From contig JADLHL010000047.1 of the NCBI GenBank assembly GCA_020848815.1, positions 1 to 34,476 of the forward strand: DNA of 34,476 bases, read 5' to 3'. This DNA comes from Chitinophagaceae bacterium (GTDB taxonomy: Bacteria; Bacteroidota; Bacteroidia; Chitinophagales; Chitinophagaceae). The position numbers and the translations under genes are program-made. The stretch's first letter is position 1, and each line of letters opens with the position of its first letter. The notes beneath the pieces were generated by a model that saw only the letters and a list, made by a program, of their open reading frames with translations, made no database searches and had not been told where the DNA came from. Positions 1 to 7,515 of this stretch are shown piece after piece.

Positions 1-285
1 GAGTCGGCCCAAATGGCCCATGGCTACTTCGGATGCCGCTGTTTGCTGCAGCACCGGATCTTTCATGAGCGGCGCCTTCCAAAAACCAAACACGGCATGC
101 TGCTTAAACGAGGCCATGCTGCAAAGCATATCGCCTTTGTACATAAAATGCGGGAAGCTCCATTTCATGGTTTCTTCGGCCGTGGGGCATACCCGGTGCA
201 CCAGGATGCGCAGGTGCTGCAGTATGGGCTGTGCAAAGGGCTGCGCTTTCTGGATGTAGGCATCTACCCGGGCATCGGTTTTCAT
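1..285 (-). CDS. YdeI-type DUF1801 domain protein, N-terminal part (cut by window edge)
   Basis: The reading frame opens with ATG at 283-285 on the minus strand and stays open to base 1, giving the first 95 residues. It begins MKTDARVDAYIQKAQPFAQP and continues with the ETMKWSFPHFMYKG and CSMASFKQHAVFGFWKA segments that I recognise as the conserved core of DUF1801/YdeI proteins. This is a small cytoplasmic alpha/beta fold distantly related to frataxin-like and YjbR-like proteins. YdeI members usually carry a C-terminal OmdA-like extension, which would lie outside the window. The biochemical function of the family is not well established; stress-related roles have been suggested for some members. 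The next gene lies upstream in the same direction with an 81-base gap, so co-transcription is possible. The family call is good; no specific function can be given. Confidence 0.8.
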   Translation of the reverse strand, partial: MKTDARVDAYIQKAQPFAQPILQHLRILVHRVCPTAEETMKWSFPHFMYKGDMLCSMASFKQHAVFGFWKAPLMKDPVLQQTAASEVAMGHLGRL

Positions 286-311
286 GGCAGGTGTTTGGGG
301 TAAAGATACAT

Positions 312-346
312 GGGTGAAACGCGAAGACTCGGAGGCGCTGAGGAAA
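312..346. repeat. Degenerate dispersed GC-rich repeat
   Basis: The gap between the DUF1801 gene and the TlpA-like gene contains a phrase reading GTGAAACGCGAAGACTCGG followed by AGGCGCTGAGGAAA. It resembles an intergenic sequence of GCGGAGACGCGGAGGC type that I remember from many environmental bacterial genomes. The match is from memory and imperfect. No function is known to me, and no hairpin or promoter is evident here. Confidence 0.35.
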
Positions 347-366
347 TACGCCGCCTGTAGTACCAA

Positions 367-1479
367 CTACTGCGCATACACAGAATCCAACACCTCGCCC
401 AAACGATTTGGATAGCCCTCATACATATCTATCATCTTACCATCGGGTGCAAACAGCACTGTTTTGGGTATGGAAGAAACGGTAAAAAATTGTTCTAATT
501 GTTTAAGATAAGGGCCATTGGAAACGTATTGTGGCCAAGGCATTTGCGCATGTTGCAAGGCTTCTTGCCAGTTTTCGTTTTTCGTGTCTACGGAGATGCT
601 GGTCATGGATAAGCCCTTTTGATGATACTTGCTGTACAATGCTTTGAGTGAAGGTATTTCTGCACGGCAGGGCCCACACCAACTGGCCCAAAACACCAAT
701 ACATGATAGTTGTTTTTCGGCATTATTGACTGCACCTGACCCTTGGGATCGATTACCTGTAACCCTGTTGGATATACCTTATTGATGTTGCCTGCATAAG
801 GATAATAGGCTTCCAGTAATTCAATCACTGGTAATGTTTCCTTTGTTCGCTCAAAGGATGCCACCTGAGTTTTCAATTCATCAACCGTAAACTGTGCTCT
901 GTACATGTAGAGAGCATACAGCAGATATCCACTCTTGGGATAACGTTCAATCTTGTGTATGTTCTTGTCAATTATCGATTTCCGTTCATGCTTTTCGTTA
1001 CTCGTGCTATACTCAAGTTCTACCCTTTTAAAATTTACCTCATTCCTCTTGCTGCCTTTAAATGAGCTGTGTTCCTGGCTGTCTTTATGATCTACTACTG
1101 GCTCTATTTCAATGGCATTATCTTCAATAAGAAAGAAGCTGAAAATAATCGGCGTGCTAGAATATGGCGACTGAAAACCAACAGGCCGTAAATACTTATA
1201 GCCGTCTTTTTCATCCCTATACCTTATAGAGTAATGTTCATGGTAACTAATTTCTCTTTTGTTAGGATCTAATTGCAACGTCTTTTGTTTGACAAGAACA
1301 GAGTCTACAATACCGACACTGTTATATCCCAAATAGACATATTTATCATGCAGTTTGGCAAAATCCGAATCAGAAAGATGCAGCTTTACCAATCCTACTT
1401 TGTTGTTGGTTGATTGGCAAGCCGCTGCAACAAGCAACGAAAGTATTAAGGCCCAACCGGTGTAGTTTCTTTTTTGCAT
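367..1479 (-). CDS. TlpA-like thioredoxin-fold lipoprotein
   Basis: This is a predicted periplasm-facing thiol-disulfide oxidoreductase of 370 residues. The start is set at the ATG at 1477-1479 because it gives a clean lipoprotein signal: MQKRNY, a hydrophobic stretch and the lipobox LVAAAC, with the lipidated cysteine near residue 21. A start 63 bases upstream exists but would bury the signal peptide. Residues about 25-230 form a poorly conserved N-terminal region like those fused to TlpA domains in Bacteroidota. The C-terminal third is a TlpA/AhpC-TSA thioredoxin fold with the redox motif WCGPC (CGPC at 268-271) and the cis-proline segment SSIPKTVLF. It probably reduces or isomerises envelope disulfides; the substrate is unknown. 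It precedes the DUF1801 gene on the same strand. Confidence 0.85.
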   Translation of the reverse strand: MQKRNYTGWALILSLLVAAACQSTNNKVGLVKLHLSDSDFAKLHDKYVYLGYNSVGIVDSVLVKQKTLQLDPNKREISYHEHYSIRYRDEKDGYKYLRPVGFQSPYSSTPIIFSFFLIEDNAIEIEPVVDHKDSQEHSSFKGSKRNEVNFKRVELEYSTSNEKHERKSIIDKNIHKIERYPKSGYLLYALYMYRAQFTVDELKTQVASFERTKETLPVIELLEAYYPYAGNINKVYPTGLQVIDPKGQVQSIMPKNNYHVLVFWASWCGPCRAEIPSLKALYSKYHQKGLSMTSISVDTKNENWQEALQHAQMPWPQYVSNGPYLKQLEQFFTVSSIPKTVLFAPDGKMIDMYEGYPNRLGEVLDSVYAQ

Positions 1480-1762
1480 AAGCAGGTATTGAGAATGTAT
1501 GTGTGGAAGCAAATGATATGGCGGACCACCCAATTTAACCACAATAATGATGTGGCTTTAGGGGTGCTATCCGGCATACTCATGTTGCCCATATCTAAAT
1601 GTAGTGATTCGGCACAATAAATTTATGGCCGTAGGTGCTTTTTCTTCTCAGCAACGTCCCCAGTGGGAGACCTTGCGTCAACGCTACACAAACTTTCTAT
1701 TACGCAACGTCCCGTACCGGAGACGTTGCTTGAAACCACAACCCCCTTTAGAGGGCAGGGGG
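1480..1762. other. Noncoding gap between TlpA-like gene and polA
   Basis: This stretch of about 280 bases has no convincing gene. Short open frames in it read into the antisense of polA and look like shadows. Its polA-proximal half carries two related palindromic repeats and a hairpin that are listed separately. The half next to the TlpA-like gene, about 1480-1640, must contain that gene's promoter, but I cannot point to a TAnnTTTG box. Confidence 0.6.
1651..1729. repeat. Tandem pair of 26-bp imperfect palindromic repeats
   Basis: Two related units occupy 1651-1676 and 1704-1729, separated by 27 bases. Both begin GCAACGTCCC. The second ends GAGACGTTGC and has a perfect 8-bp stem (GCAACGTC/GACGTTGC). 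The first ends GAGACCTTGC, with one stem mismatch and an extra CCC/GGG inner stem. Downstream of polA they could fold as RNA hairpins and slow or stop the polymerase, or they may be copies of a REP/MITE-like dispersed element. The number of copies in the genome cannot be judged from this window. Confidence 0.6.
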
Positions 1763-1764
1763 TT
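1740..1764 (-). terminator. Hairpin overlapping the polA stop codon
   Basis: AACCCCCT at 1740-1747 pairs perfectly with AGGGGGTT at 1757-1764 around a 9-base loop. The stem overlaps the polA stop codon at 1763-1765. There is no strong U-tract after it on the minus-strand transcript, so a classical intrinsic terminator is uncertain. With the two palindromic units just beyond, it may instead protect the 3' end of the mRNA. Confidence 0.45.
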
Positions 1765-4585
1765 AATGCGCTTCCAGCCAATTCTCCCCCATGCCGGCTT
1801 CGGCTTCTACGGGTACGCCGTTGGGTAGTGGCAGGGCGGTACGCATGCATTCCAGTATCAGTGCTTTCAGGTCTTCGGCTTCGGTTTTTACCGCATCAAA
1901 CAACAATTCATCGTGCACCTGTAATATCATGCGGCTTTCGAATTTGGCCTTCTTCATTTCGGCATGCACTTTTATCATGGCCAGTTTGATCATATCGGCG
2001 GCGGTGCCTTGTATGGGGCTGTTGATGGCGTTGCGCTCCGCAAAACCCCGTACCGTAAAATTGCTGGAGTTAATATCCCGCAGCCAGCGTTTGCGGCCCA
2101 GCAGGGTTTCTACATAGCCATGCTCTTTGGCAAAATTCACCATGTTGTTCATGTACTGCTGTATGCCGCTAAACTCCCGCTTGTAATTGTCAATGATTTC
2201 TTTGGCTTCTGTACGGCTGATGCCGAGGTTATCGGCCAAGCCAAAAGCACCCTGCCCGTAAATGATGCCGAAGTTTACACTCTTCGCTTTGTAGCGTTGC
2301 TCTTTGGTTACTTCGCTTTCGGGTATGCCATATACTTTGGCAGCCGTGGCGGTGTGAATGTCTTTGCCATCGCGGAAGGCCGCACACATGTTGGCATCGC
2401 CACTAATGGCCGCTACCACCCGCAGTTCTATTTGTGAGTAGTCGGCACTGATGAGCAAGTGGTTGTTATCCCGGGGCACAAAGGCCTTGCGTATTTCGCG
2501 GCCGCGGTCGGTACGCACCGGTATGTTTTGCAGGTTGGGGTTGTTGCTGCTGAGGCGGCCCGTTACAGCCACCGCCTGTGCATACGTGGTATGCACCCGG
2601 CCCGTTTTCGGATTGATGAGTTGGGGCAGCGCATCTACATAAGTGCTCTTCAACTTCGTCAATTCACGAAACGTTAGAATGTCGTCTACAATGTTGTGGC
2701 CTTTGGCGGCGAGTTTCAGCAGTACATCTTCACCCGTTTGGTATTGGCCGGTTTTGGTTTTTTTAGCAGATGGGTCCAGCTTCAGTTTGTCGAACAACAC
2801 TTCGCCCAATTGCTTGGGCGATGCCAGGTTGAATTTGACGCCGGCATTTTCATACACCCGTTTTTCAGCAGCTGAGGCATCCTGCTCCAGCAGCTTGCTG
2901 TAGTCGTTCAAAAAAGTTTCATCTACTCTTACACCTTCAAACTCCATAGCGGTGAGCACTTTCACCAATGGGTTTTCGGCTTCGTTCAGCACCCGGTCTA
3001 CTTTGCGGTCGAGCACCAGTGGTGCCAGCTGCTGTTTCAGCTGCAGGGTAATATCGGCATCTTCGGCAGCGTAGTCTTTTATCTTCTCAATTTCTACATC
3101 CCGCATGTTGCCCTGATCCTTTCCTTTTTTACCAATGAGTTCGGTAATGCTCACGGGCTGGTAGCCGAGGTATTGCGCTGCCAGCAAATCCATACTGCGA
3201 CGGCCTTCGGGCTCGGCCACATAGTGGGCCAGCATGGTATCGTACACGGGGCCGGCCAGTTCGGTTTGGTACCATTTCAGCAGCAGCAAATCGTACTTGA
3301 TGTTTTGGCCAATCCAGGTGATGTCGGGCTTGTCGAACAACGGTTTGAAATGCTGCAGCAAGTCCAGTGTGGCTGCTCTATCAGCAGGACAAGGCACGTA
3401 GTAAGCTTCATGTGGCGTAAAGGCAAAACTCATGCCTACCAGCTCGGCCAGGTTGGCATCAATGTTGGTGGTTTCTGTATCAAAACAAATTTCTGACTGC
3501 TGCAAGGCTAGTTGCACAAATGCATCAATTGCCGTTGCGTTATCCAGCAAGTGATAAGTATGCGGCGTGTTGCTGATGTTCTTATCCACTTCCATTTGCA
3601 CCGGCTCGTCTTTTTCTTGCAGGCTGTCACTTTTGGCAGCAGGGGTGGCTACGGCATTGCCAAACAAATCTTGCTGTACACCTTGCGGGGCGGCACCAGC
3701 GGCCGCATCAAAATCGGTACCGAGTATGCGGCGGCCGAGTGTTTTAAATTCCAGTTCGGTAAATACTTCTTTGAGGGCTTCTTTGTTCCACTCGCCCAGT
3801 TTGTAATCTTCTTCGTGAAACTGCACGGGCACATTGGTAATAATGGTGGCGAGTTTTTTACTCATCACCGCCAGCTCTTTGCCATTGCGTATTTTTTCGC
3901 CCAAGGCACCTTTGATGTTGTCGGCATCGGCCAGCACGGCTTCCATATTGCCGTATTGCTTCAGCAGTTTGGCAGCGGTTTTTTCGCCTACGCCGGGTAT
4001 ACCGGGTATGTTGTCTACCGCATCGCCCATCATGCCCAGCATGTCTATCACCTGCGCTACATTGTCAATGTCCCATTTCTGGCAAATATCTTCGGCCTTC
4101 AAAATTTCGGGGCCGTTGCCAAAAGCCGCCGGCTTGTAGATGTACACGCCTTCTTTGGTGAGCAGCTGTCCATAGTCTTTATCGGGCGTTACCATGTATA
4201 CTTCGTAGCCCAGGTCGGCCGCTTGCCAGGCAATGGTACCCACTACATCATCGGCTTCGTAGCCATCTACTTCTACCACAGGTATGTTGAAGCCTTGGAT
4301 GATGCGTTTGATATCGGGCACGGCAGCCAGAAGGTCTTCCGGTGCTTCCTGGCGGTTGGCTTTGTAGTCGGTAAAATCGGTATGGCGTTCGGTGGGAGCT
4401 TTGGTATCGAAGCACACCGCTATGTGCGAAGGTTTTTCTTTATTGATGAGTTCGAGCAGGGTATTGGTAAAACCAAACTGCGCATTGGTATTGCGGCCCG
4501 TGCTGGTAATGCGGGGGTTGCGGATGAGGGCATAGTAGGCACGAAAGATGAGGGCGAATGCGTCGAGCAGGTATAACTTTTTCAT
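1763..4585 (-). CDS. polA: DNA polymerase I
   Basis: This is a full-length 940-residue DNA polymerase I that fills gaps, removes Okazaki primers with its 5'-3' nuclease and acts in excision repair. Residues 1-290 form the 5'-3' exonuclease/FEN domain (VDGYEADDVVG, TPDKDYGQL, GDAVDNIPGIPGVGEKTA). Residues about 343-525 form the 3'-5' proofreading domain, which appears active: the DTE motif at 369-371, Asp432 in IKYD and the YAAEDAD segment near 505-511 are all present. The polymerase domain carries motif A (SADYSQIE, Asp715), motif B (KSVNFGIIYGQG, Tyr776) and motif C (HDE at 891-893). The start MKKLYLLDAF is the usual one for the family. The gene stands alone on the minus strand, with noncoding repeats on both sides. 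There is no sign of damage. Confidence 0.98.
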   Translation of the reverse strand: MKKLYLLDAFALIFRAYYALIRNPRITSTGRNTNAQFGFTNTLLELINKEKPSHIAVCFDTKAPTERHTDFTDYKANRQEAPEDLLAAVPDIKRIIQGFNIPVVEVDGYEADDVVGTIAWQAADLGYEVYMVTPDKDYGQLLTKEGVYIYKPAAFGNGPEILKAEDICQKWDIDNVAQVIDMLGMMGDAVDNIPGIPGVGEKTAAKLLKQYGNMEAVLADADNIKGALGEKIRNGKELAVMSKKLATIITNVPVQFHEEDYKLGEWNKEALKEVFTELEFKTLGRRILGTDFDAAAGAAPQGVQQDLFGNAVATPAAKSDSLQEKDEPVQMEVDKNISNTPHTYHLLDNATAIDAFVQLALQQSEICFDTETTNIDANLAELVGMSFAFTPHEAYYVPCPADRAATLDLLQHFKPLFDKPDITWIGQNIKYDLLLLKWYQTELAGPVYDTMLAHYVAEPEGRRSMDLLAAQYLGYQPVSITELIGKKGKDQGNMRDVEIEKIKDYAAEDADITLQLKQQLAPLVLDRKVDRVLNEAENPLVKVLTAMEFEGVRVDETFLNDYSKLLEQDASAAEKRVYENAGVKFNLASPKQLGEVLFDKLKLDPSAKKTKTGQYQTGEDVLLKLAAKGHNIVDDILTFRELTKLKSTYVDALPQLINPKTGRVHTTYAQAVAVTGRLSSNNPNLQNIPVRTDRGREIRKAFVPRDNNHLLISADYSQIELRVVAAISGDANMCAAFRDGKDIHTATAAKVYGIPESEVTKEQRYKAKSVNFGIIYGQGAFGLADNLGISRTEAKEIIDNYKREFSGIQQYMNNMVNFAKEHGYVETLLGRKRWLRDINSSNFTVRGFAERNAINSPIQGTAADMIKLAMIKVHAEMKKAKFESRMILQVHDELLFDAVKTEAEDLKALILECMRTALPLPNGVPVEAEAGMGENWLEAH

Positions 4586-4683
4586 GGAGACTTTGCGTGG
4601 CCGGTTTCGGCAGCCAACGGGTCAAAGTAAACTGTTTATCGGTAAGCTGCAAACGGGTTACGATGGGACACGGAAGAAATACA

Positions 4684-4821
4684 ATAGGACGCGGATTTGC
4701 AGGATGGGAACGGATGTACGCTGATTTTTTAATCCGTGAATTCGTGGCGAAAAAAAGCCGCAGATGCACAGATTATGTTGGGTTTGCTTTTCGCATCAAC
4801 CTCCATCTATCAACTACCAAC
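4684..4821. repeat. Dispersed-repeat remnants in the polA / receptor gap
   Basis: The noncoding gap 4586-4841 carries recognisable repeat phrases: GGACGCGGATTTGCAGGAT, GGAACGGATGTACGCTGATT, AATCCGTGAATTCGTGGC and AGCCGCAGATGCACAGAT, ending near 4774. They resemble a family of intergenic sequences built on GCGGATT/ATCCGTG words that I remember from many unrelated bacterial genomes. From about 4794 to 4821 comes a short irregular series of CAAC words (minus strand GTTGATAGATGGAGGTTGAT type) like low-complexity repeats in Bacteroidota. No gene, clear promoter or terminator is visible. The polA promoter must lie close to 4590-4650, but no consensus box is evident. Confidence 0.5.
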
Positions 4822-4841
4822 TTTTTCAATCCAACATCTAC

Positions 4842-7367
4842 TTACGATTTGGTTTTGATTCTGCCCTCTTCTGTTTCGCTGCCGGTGCTGCGTTTGCGGG
4901 CCGAAAAATTGGTTTTGCCAAACTTCCAGTTGAACTGCAACCGCAGGCCGCGGCTTTCCCATTTGCGCAAATAGGTAAAATTCATGTTGCCAAAATCTAC
5001 CTGCTGTTTCCAACGCTGGGTATTGAAAATATCATACATCGTTACCCGAACATTCCATTTGCCATTGAGCCAGCTTTTAGATACGCCAGCATCAACACTG
5101 CCCAGCCATGAAGTGCGAAACAATGCATCGCTGGTACCACTGTTTCCCCAGCTGCTGAGTTGCAGTTTCCATTCTTTTGGCAGCGAAAAACTTTGCTGTG
5201 TGTACCAGCCCATACCCCATGCCCGGTTATCAATATTTCCTTCCGGTATTTGCCCGGCATATTGGTTGTAAAAAACGTTGACGCTGTTGTAACTAAACCA
5301 CCATTTTGTTAGTGGCAAACCCAGACTGGTGTTGGCAAACCAGTTGTGTTGTGTACCAATATTGTAGGGTGTTGCAGTGGTTAGTTCACCATTTTGCTCA
5401 CTCACTGTTTGAAAATAACTGCCGGTATGGCTGTAGCCAATGGTTACATCCAACGCTCCACGATAATTGTAATTCAGCTCTACATTGCTGAGGTACGATG
5501 GCCGTAAAAAAGGATTGCCTTTTTCACTCGTGTAGTTGTCATAAATGTTTTCGAAAGGATTGAGATCCTGATACGAAGGGCGGTTGATGCGGCGGCTGGC
5601 ATTGAGGCCTATGCTGTTGTTATCGTTGATGGCATACCGCACAAACAACGACGGAAACAAATTGAGATACTGTGTATCGGGCTTTGGATTGATGTCGCCC
5701 TTGAGGTTGATGCTACGGCCGGAAATATTGGTGGCTTCTGCTCTTATGCCGGCCTGCATTTGCCATTTACCCATTGTTTTTTTCAGGTTGAGATAGGCAG
5801 CATAAATATCTTCCCGATAGGTAAAATCATTGCTGCGTCCGGTATCGGGTTGTAGTTGTGTATTTTGCCAAATGGCTGCTTGCATATCGTTGTTGGTGGC
5901 CGACTGTACCAGCTTGGCGCCGGTTTCCAGTTGTAGTTTCCACGGTTGTATGGTGCGGCTGTAATCGGCTTTGATAGCGTAAATGTGAATGCTTGTTTGT
6001 ACCCGCTGCTGGTTGGCCGTGTAGCCATAAGGCTGACCATTTTTATTGATGAGGTCTGTTTCAATATTGCCTGTATTGCGATTGTTGAAACGGGTGTAAT
6101 CAGCATCTATATTCCACTCGGCGCCGCTGGTATCTTGCCAGCGATAGTTGAGATTGATGCCATGGCTGACAGTGCGGAAAGTATTGCTGTTTTGTGTACG
6201 TAAAGCCGAGTCCGTTATGCCATTGGATTGAATGAACGTAGTGCCGGGTGTTTGCATCGGATTGTGATAATCGTTGCCTTTGAGCAGCAGCCCGAACGTA
6301 TTCTTTTTATTGATATAATAATCAGCGCCTAACCGCAGGTTGAAGCTTTGACCACGGTCTATATCAAGGGTATTATTTAAGAATTGCTTTTGCACTAATC
6401 CAGTGTTGATTTGTCGTTCAATGCTGCCTGTGGTGTGTTGCAGGTTGTTGTTGTATGCAAGGTTGCCATACAGGTTCAGTTTGTCTTTTCTATAGTTCAG
6501 GTTAGAAGAGATGCTGGCCCTGTAGTGTTGTGCCTGTGTGTAAGAGCTGTTGGCATTGCCATTGAGGCCGGTTTGTGTGTTTCGTTTTAGCCGGATGTTG
6601 ATGATGCCCGCATTGCCTTGGGCATCGTATTTACCCGAAGGGTTGCTGATGAGTTCAATGGTAGCAATGATAGACGCCGGCGTAGCCTTCAGCCAGTTGG
6701 CCAAATCACGTTCGCTGAGTTGGGTAGGCCGTCCGTCTATCATGACGAGCACACCGCTTTTGCCACTCATGTTGATGGTTTCATCGTTGCTGATGTTTAC
6801 GCCCGGTGCTTTTTGCAAGGCTTCAAACACAGTACCGCCACTGCTTACGATGTCGTTTTGTATGTTGAGCACCGTTTTATCTGCTTGTTTTTCTACCAGT
6901 GGTTTATTGGCTTTTACCACTACCTGCTGCAAGGTTTGTTGGGTTTGTTCTTTCAGCACTATGTTTTCTGTTTGTGCGGTGCCGTCGGCATTTTTCACCA
7001 GCAGGCCAAGCACTGTTATGGTTTGGCCGGCAGGCACACGGCACCACTGCAGTGGGTGCAGGGTTATTTGCCACAGGTTATTGCCCACCCGTTGCAAAGC
7101 AGCACCGGGTACTGGTTGTGTAAACTGTAGCTGCGCCGCAGGTGTGTATTGAAAGGGATTGGCTTCGGTGCCTGCACCCATCCACAGGTACAAGCCGCTG
7201 GTTTGGTTGAGCAGCCCGCTACTGCGGGTGTCGGTACTGGCATTGAGGTTAAAATACACCGTGATGCTATCGCTGAAGCGGGCATTCATGGGCGAATAAG
7301 TGGCTACCTGTGCATGTGCAACATAGGTAAGCAACAACAGCGTGGTTACAGTGGCAATGAATTTCAT
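4842..7367 (-). CDS. Outer-membrane beta-barrel receptor (TonB-dependent receptor superfamily)
   Basis: The 841-residue product has a signal peptide (MKFIATVTTLLLLTYVAHAQ), a plug-like domain at about 145-260 (TVFEALQKAPGVNI, GVLVMIDGRPTQL, ATIELISNPSGKYDAQGNAGIINI) and a C-terminal transmembrane barrel with many alternating aromatic strands and the NRPSYQDLNPF segment typical of the Bacteroidota outer-membrane beta-barrel family. It probably imports an unknown ligand. Residues about 22-135 are unusual: instead of the common carboxypeptidase-regulatory-like domain there is a segment rich in predicted beta strands (SITVYFNLNAS, GLYLWMGAGTEANPF). No SusD-like partner is present, so a classical polysaccharide-utilisation system is unlikely. 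An AraC-family regulator lies directly upstream in the same orientation and is a plausible controller. Confidence 0.88.
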   Translation of the reverse strand: MKFIATVTTLLLLTYVAHAQVATYSPMNARFSDSITVYFNLNASTDTRSSGLLNQTSGLYLWMGAGTEANPFQYTPAAQLQFTQPVPGAALQRVGNNLWQITLHPLQWCRVPAGQTITVLGLLVKNADGTAQTENIVLKEQTQQTLQQVVVKANKPLVEKQADKTVLNIQNDIVSSGGTVFEALQKAPGVNISNDETINMSGKSGVLVMIDGRPTQLSERDLANWLKATPASIIATIELISNPSGKYDAQGNAGIINIRLKRNTQTGLNGNANSSYTQAQHYRASISSNLNYRKDKLNLYGNLAYNNNLQHTTGSIERQINTGLVQKQFLNNTLDIDRGQSFNLRLGADYYINKKNTFGLLLKGNDYHNPMQTPGTTFIQSNGITDSALRTQNSNTFRTVSHGINLNYRWQDTSGAEWNIDADYTRFNNRNTGNIETDLINKNGQPYGYTANQQRVQTSIHIYAIKADYSRTIQPWKLQLETGAKLVQSATNNDMQAAIWQNTQLQPDTGRSNDFTYREDIYAAYLNLKKTMGKWQMQAGIRAEATNISGRSINLKGDINPKPDTQYLNLFPSLFVRYAINDNNSIGLNASRRINRPSYQDLNPFENIYDNYTSEKGNPFLRPSYLSNVELNYNYRGALDVTIGYSHTGSYFQTVSEQNGELTTATPYNIGTQHNWFANTSLGLPLTKWWFSYNSVNVFYNQYAGQIPEGNIDNRAWGMGWYTQQSFSLPKEWKLQLSSWGNSGTSDALFRTSWLGSVDAGVSKSWLNGKWNVRVTMYDIFNTQRWKQQVDFGNMNFTYLRKWESRGLRLQFNWKFGKTNFSARKRSTGSETEEGRIKTKS

Positions 7368-7440
7368 AGCGGGGGGAGCGATTTTGGAAGTGCGATTTGA
7401 AAAACCAAATGTTGCTCCAATGCCGTTGCCCGTCGCCTCA

Positions 7441-7498
7441 ATACCTGTTTTGATACCTGTTCAGTTGGTCTCAAATCATATTCCCAACATTTGAGACC
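7441..7498. promoter_or_regulatory. Candidate operator: direct repeat plus perfect inverted repeat
   Basis: Between the AraC-type regulator and the receptor gene lie two exact copies of ATACCTGTT (7441-7449 and 7453-7461, 12-bp period). They are followed by a perfect 10-bp inverted repeat, GGTCTCAAAT at 7467-7476 and ATTTGAGACC at 7489-7498. Directly repeated half-sites about one helical turn apart suit AraC-type regulators. The inverted repeat could be a second site or a transcript hairpin ending the regulator mRNA, although no U-tract follows it. Both lie upstream of the receptor start on the minus strand. Confidence 0.5.
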
Positions 7499-7515
7499 TC
7501 CGCCAAACGGCCTGT

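Noticed and set aside
1604..1989. Small plus-strand frames at the 3' end of polA
   Set aside because: They start in repeat DNA and run into the antisense of polA; no homology is recognised.
3512..4576. Long open frame of 354 codons on the plus strand
   Set aside because: It lies entirely antisense to the clearly coding 5' part of polA, its translation has no domain-like pattern, and its openness follows from the codon composition of polA.
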